From the NCBI GenBank assembly GCA_003170035.1, contig PMZX01000022.1:136-6217 (forward strand): 6,082 nucleotides of DNA, read 5' to 3'. Position numbers and translations under genes: made by a program. Positions 5,665 to 6,082 of the stretch are shown here, in pieces (position 1 is the first letter of the stretch; each line of letters starts with the position of its first letter). The notes beneath the pieces were generated by a model. That model made no database searches and had not been told where the DNA came from. It saw only the letters and a program-made list of their open reading frames with translations. This DNA comes from Myxococcales bacterium. GTDB taxonomy: Bacteria > Myxococcota_A > Polyangia > Fen-1088.

Positions 5665-6082
5665 GTGCGCACCGAGAGTGACACCAATCGCCATCTAGCC
5701 GTGGAGCCGTCGAGTGGGCCAGATGGGAAGTCCACCGAAGGCACGCCGCATGTTCGAGAGAGCGGGCTGATCCTTCCGGCAACAGCCGCGCTTGCGGCGA
5801 TTGTGCTCACCGCGGCTTGCTCGTTCGACGCCAGCAGATTGCGCCCTCGGCAACTTGCGGATTCGGGTGCGAGGGAAGGGGACGCGAGGGACACGGACGC
5901 GATGGAAGTGGACGCATTGCTCGATCACCCGTTGGACCAAGACCTCGGTGTCCAAGATTCGGTCGTCGAAGTTGGTGCTGATCGGGCGAGCGCGATGTCC
6001 GAGGTGGGCGATGTGGCAGAAGCCGGAAGCTCGATGGGGGATGCCGCCGACGCGCGCGCCGACCTACCCTTGGGGACCGGCG
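5665..6082 (+). CDS. Lipoprotein with Asp-rich linker, 3' part outside the window
   Basis: A frame open from 5617 to the right edge encodes the N-terminus of another predicted lipoprotein; the functional domain lies beyond the window, so no role can be given. The hydrophobic segment LILPATAALAAIVLTAAC ends in a lipobox (T-A-A-C) whose cysteine codon is at 5818-5820. The following 87 residues hold 15 Asp and 5 Glu with many Ala, Gly, Ser and Val (for example EGDARDTDAMEVDALLD). This is the acidic low-complexity spacer often seen after the lipid cysteine in polyangial surface proteins. The start is unclear: GTG 5665 has GATGGA 8 bases upstream but gives 51 residues before the cysteine, while GTG 5701 gives 39 residues without a visible ribosome site. 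No ATG is available between the last in-frame stop (5614-5616) and the hydrophobic segment. Confidence 0.7.
   Translation, partial: MRTESDTNRHLAVEPSSGPDGKSTEGTPHVRESGLILPATAALAAIVLTAACSFDASRLRPRQLADSGAREGDARDTDAMEVDALLDHPLDQDLGVQDSVVEVGADRASAMSEVGDVAEAGSSMGDAADARADLPLGTG

Noticed and set aside
5441..5698. 85-codon plus-strand frame overlapping the end of the cysteine-rich lipoprotein
   Set aside because: It starts inside the lipoprotein gene, has no ribosome site, and contains no motif I recognise. A short minus-strand stretch here (reading SIGIPVFDMKTE) looked gene-like but could not be extended.
5220..5894. 224-codon minus-strand frame opposite two lipoproteins
   Set aside because: It is antisense to the six-cysteine lipoprotein and the Asp-rich lipoprotein, both of which have signal peptides and lipoboxes.
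1..6082. CRISPR array, tRNA, rRNA or defence-system genes
   Set aside because: No regularly spaced repeats, tRNA-like cloverleaf, rRNA signature or nuclease/helicase motif was found on reading both strands.

Overview
The window is GC-rich and reads like a myxobacterial (Myxococcota, probably Polyangia-type) genome. The pointers are several consecutive predicted lipoproteins with long low-complexity Gly/Ala/Ser or Asp-rich linkers after the lipidated cysteine, loose Shine-Dalgarno sites and scattered decayed transposases. The assignment is an inference from style, not from a marker gene.

Layout. Positions 1-359 hold no gene I can support. Positions 360-938 (+) encode a small alpha/beta-hydrolase with a complete Ser-Asp-His set. 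Positions 1090-1368 (-) are the C-terminal end of an integrase-core (DDE) transposase. Positions 1475-2995 and 3008-4405 (+) are two tandem paralogous lipoproteins, 12 nt apart. Each has a lipoprotein-type signal, a Gly-rich linker built from in-frame tandem repeats, and a Trp/Gly-rich, beta-propeller-like domain bracketed by a conserved pair of cysteines. Immediately after the second stop comes a remnant of one integrase-type transposase on + (about 4409-4528). This is followed by the frameshifted N-terminal part of another on - (4805 down to 4534). That minus-strand piece appears to be the same family as the C-terminal piece at 1090-1368, so the lipoprotein pair sits between the two halves of one broken transposase. 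Positions 4841-4973 carry short direct and inverted repeats resembling insertion-sequence ends.

Further right, a candidate promoter and a good ribosome binding site precede a six-cysteine small lipoprotein (5053-5469, +). A fourth lipoprotein with an Asp-rich linker begins near 5665 or 5701 and runs off the right edge.

Functionally the window looks like an accessory, transposon-scarred region devoted to surface or periplasmic lipoproteins of unknown role. The two propeller-like genes are probably co-transcribed. I see no sign of a defence, secretion or biosynthetic system. The most notable structure is the paralogous lipoprotein pair lodged between transposase fragments.
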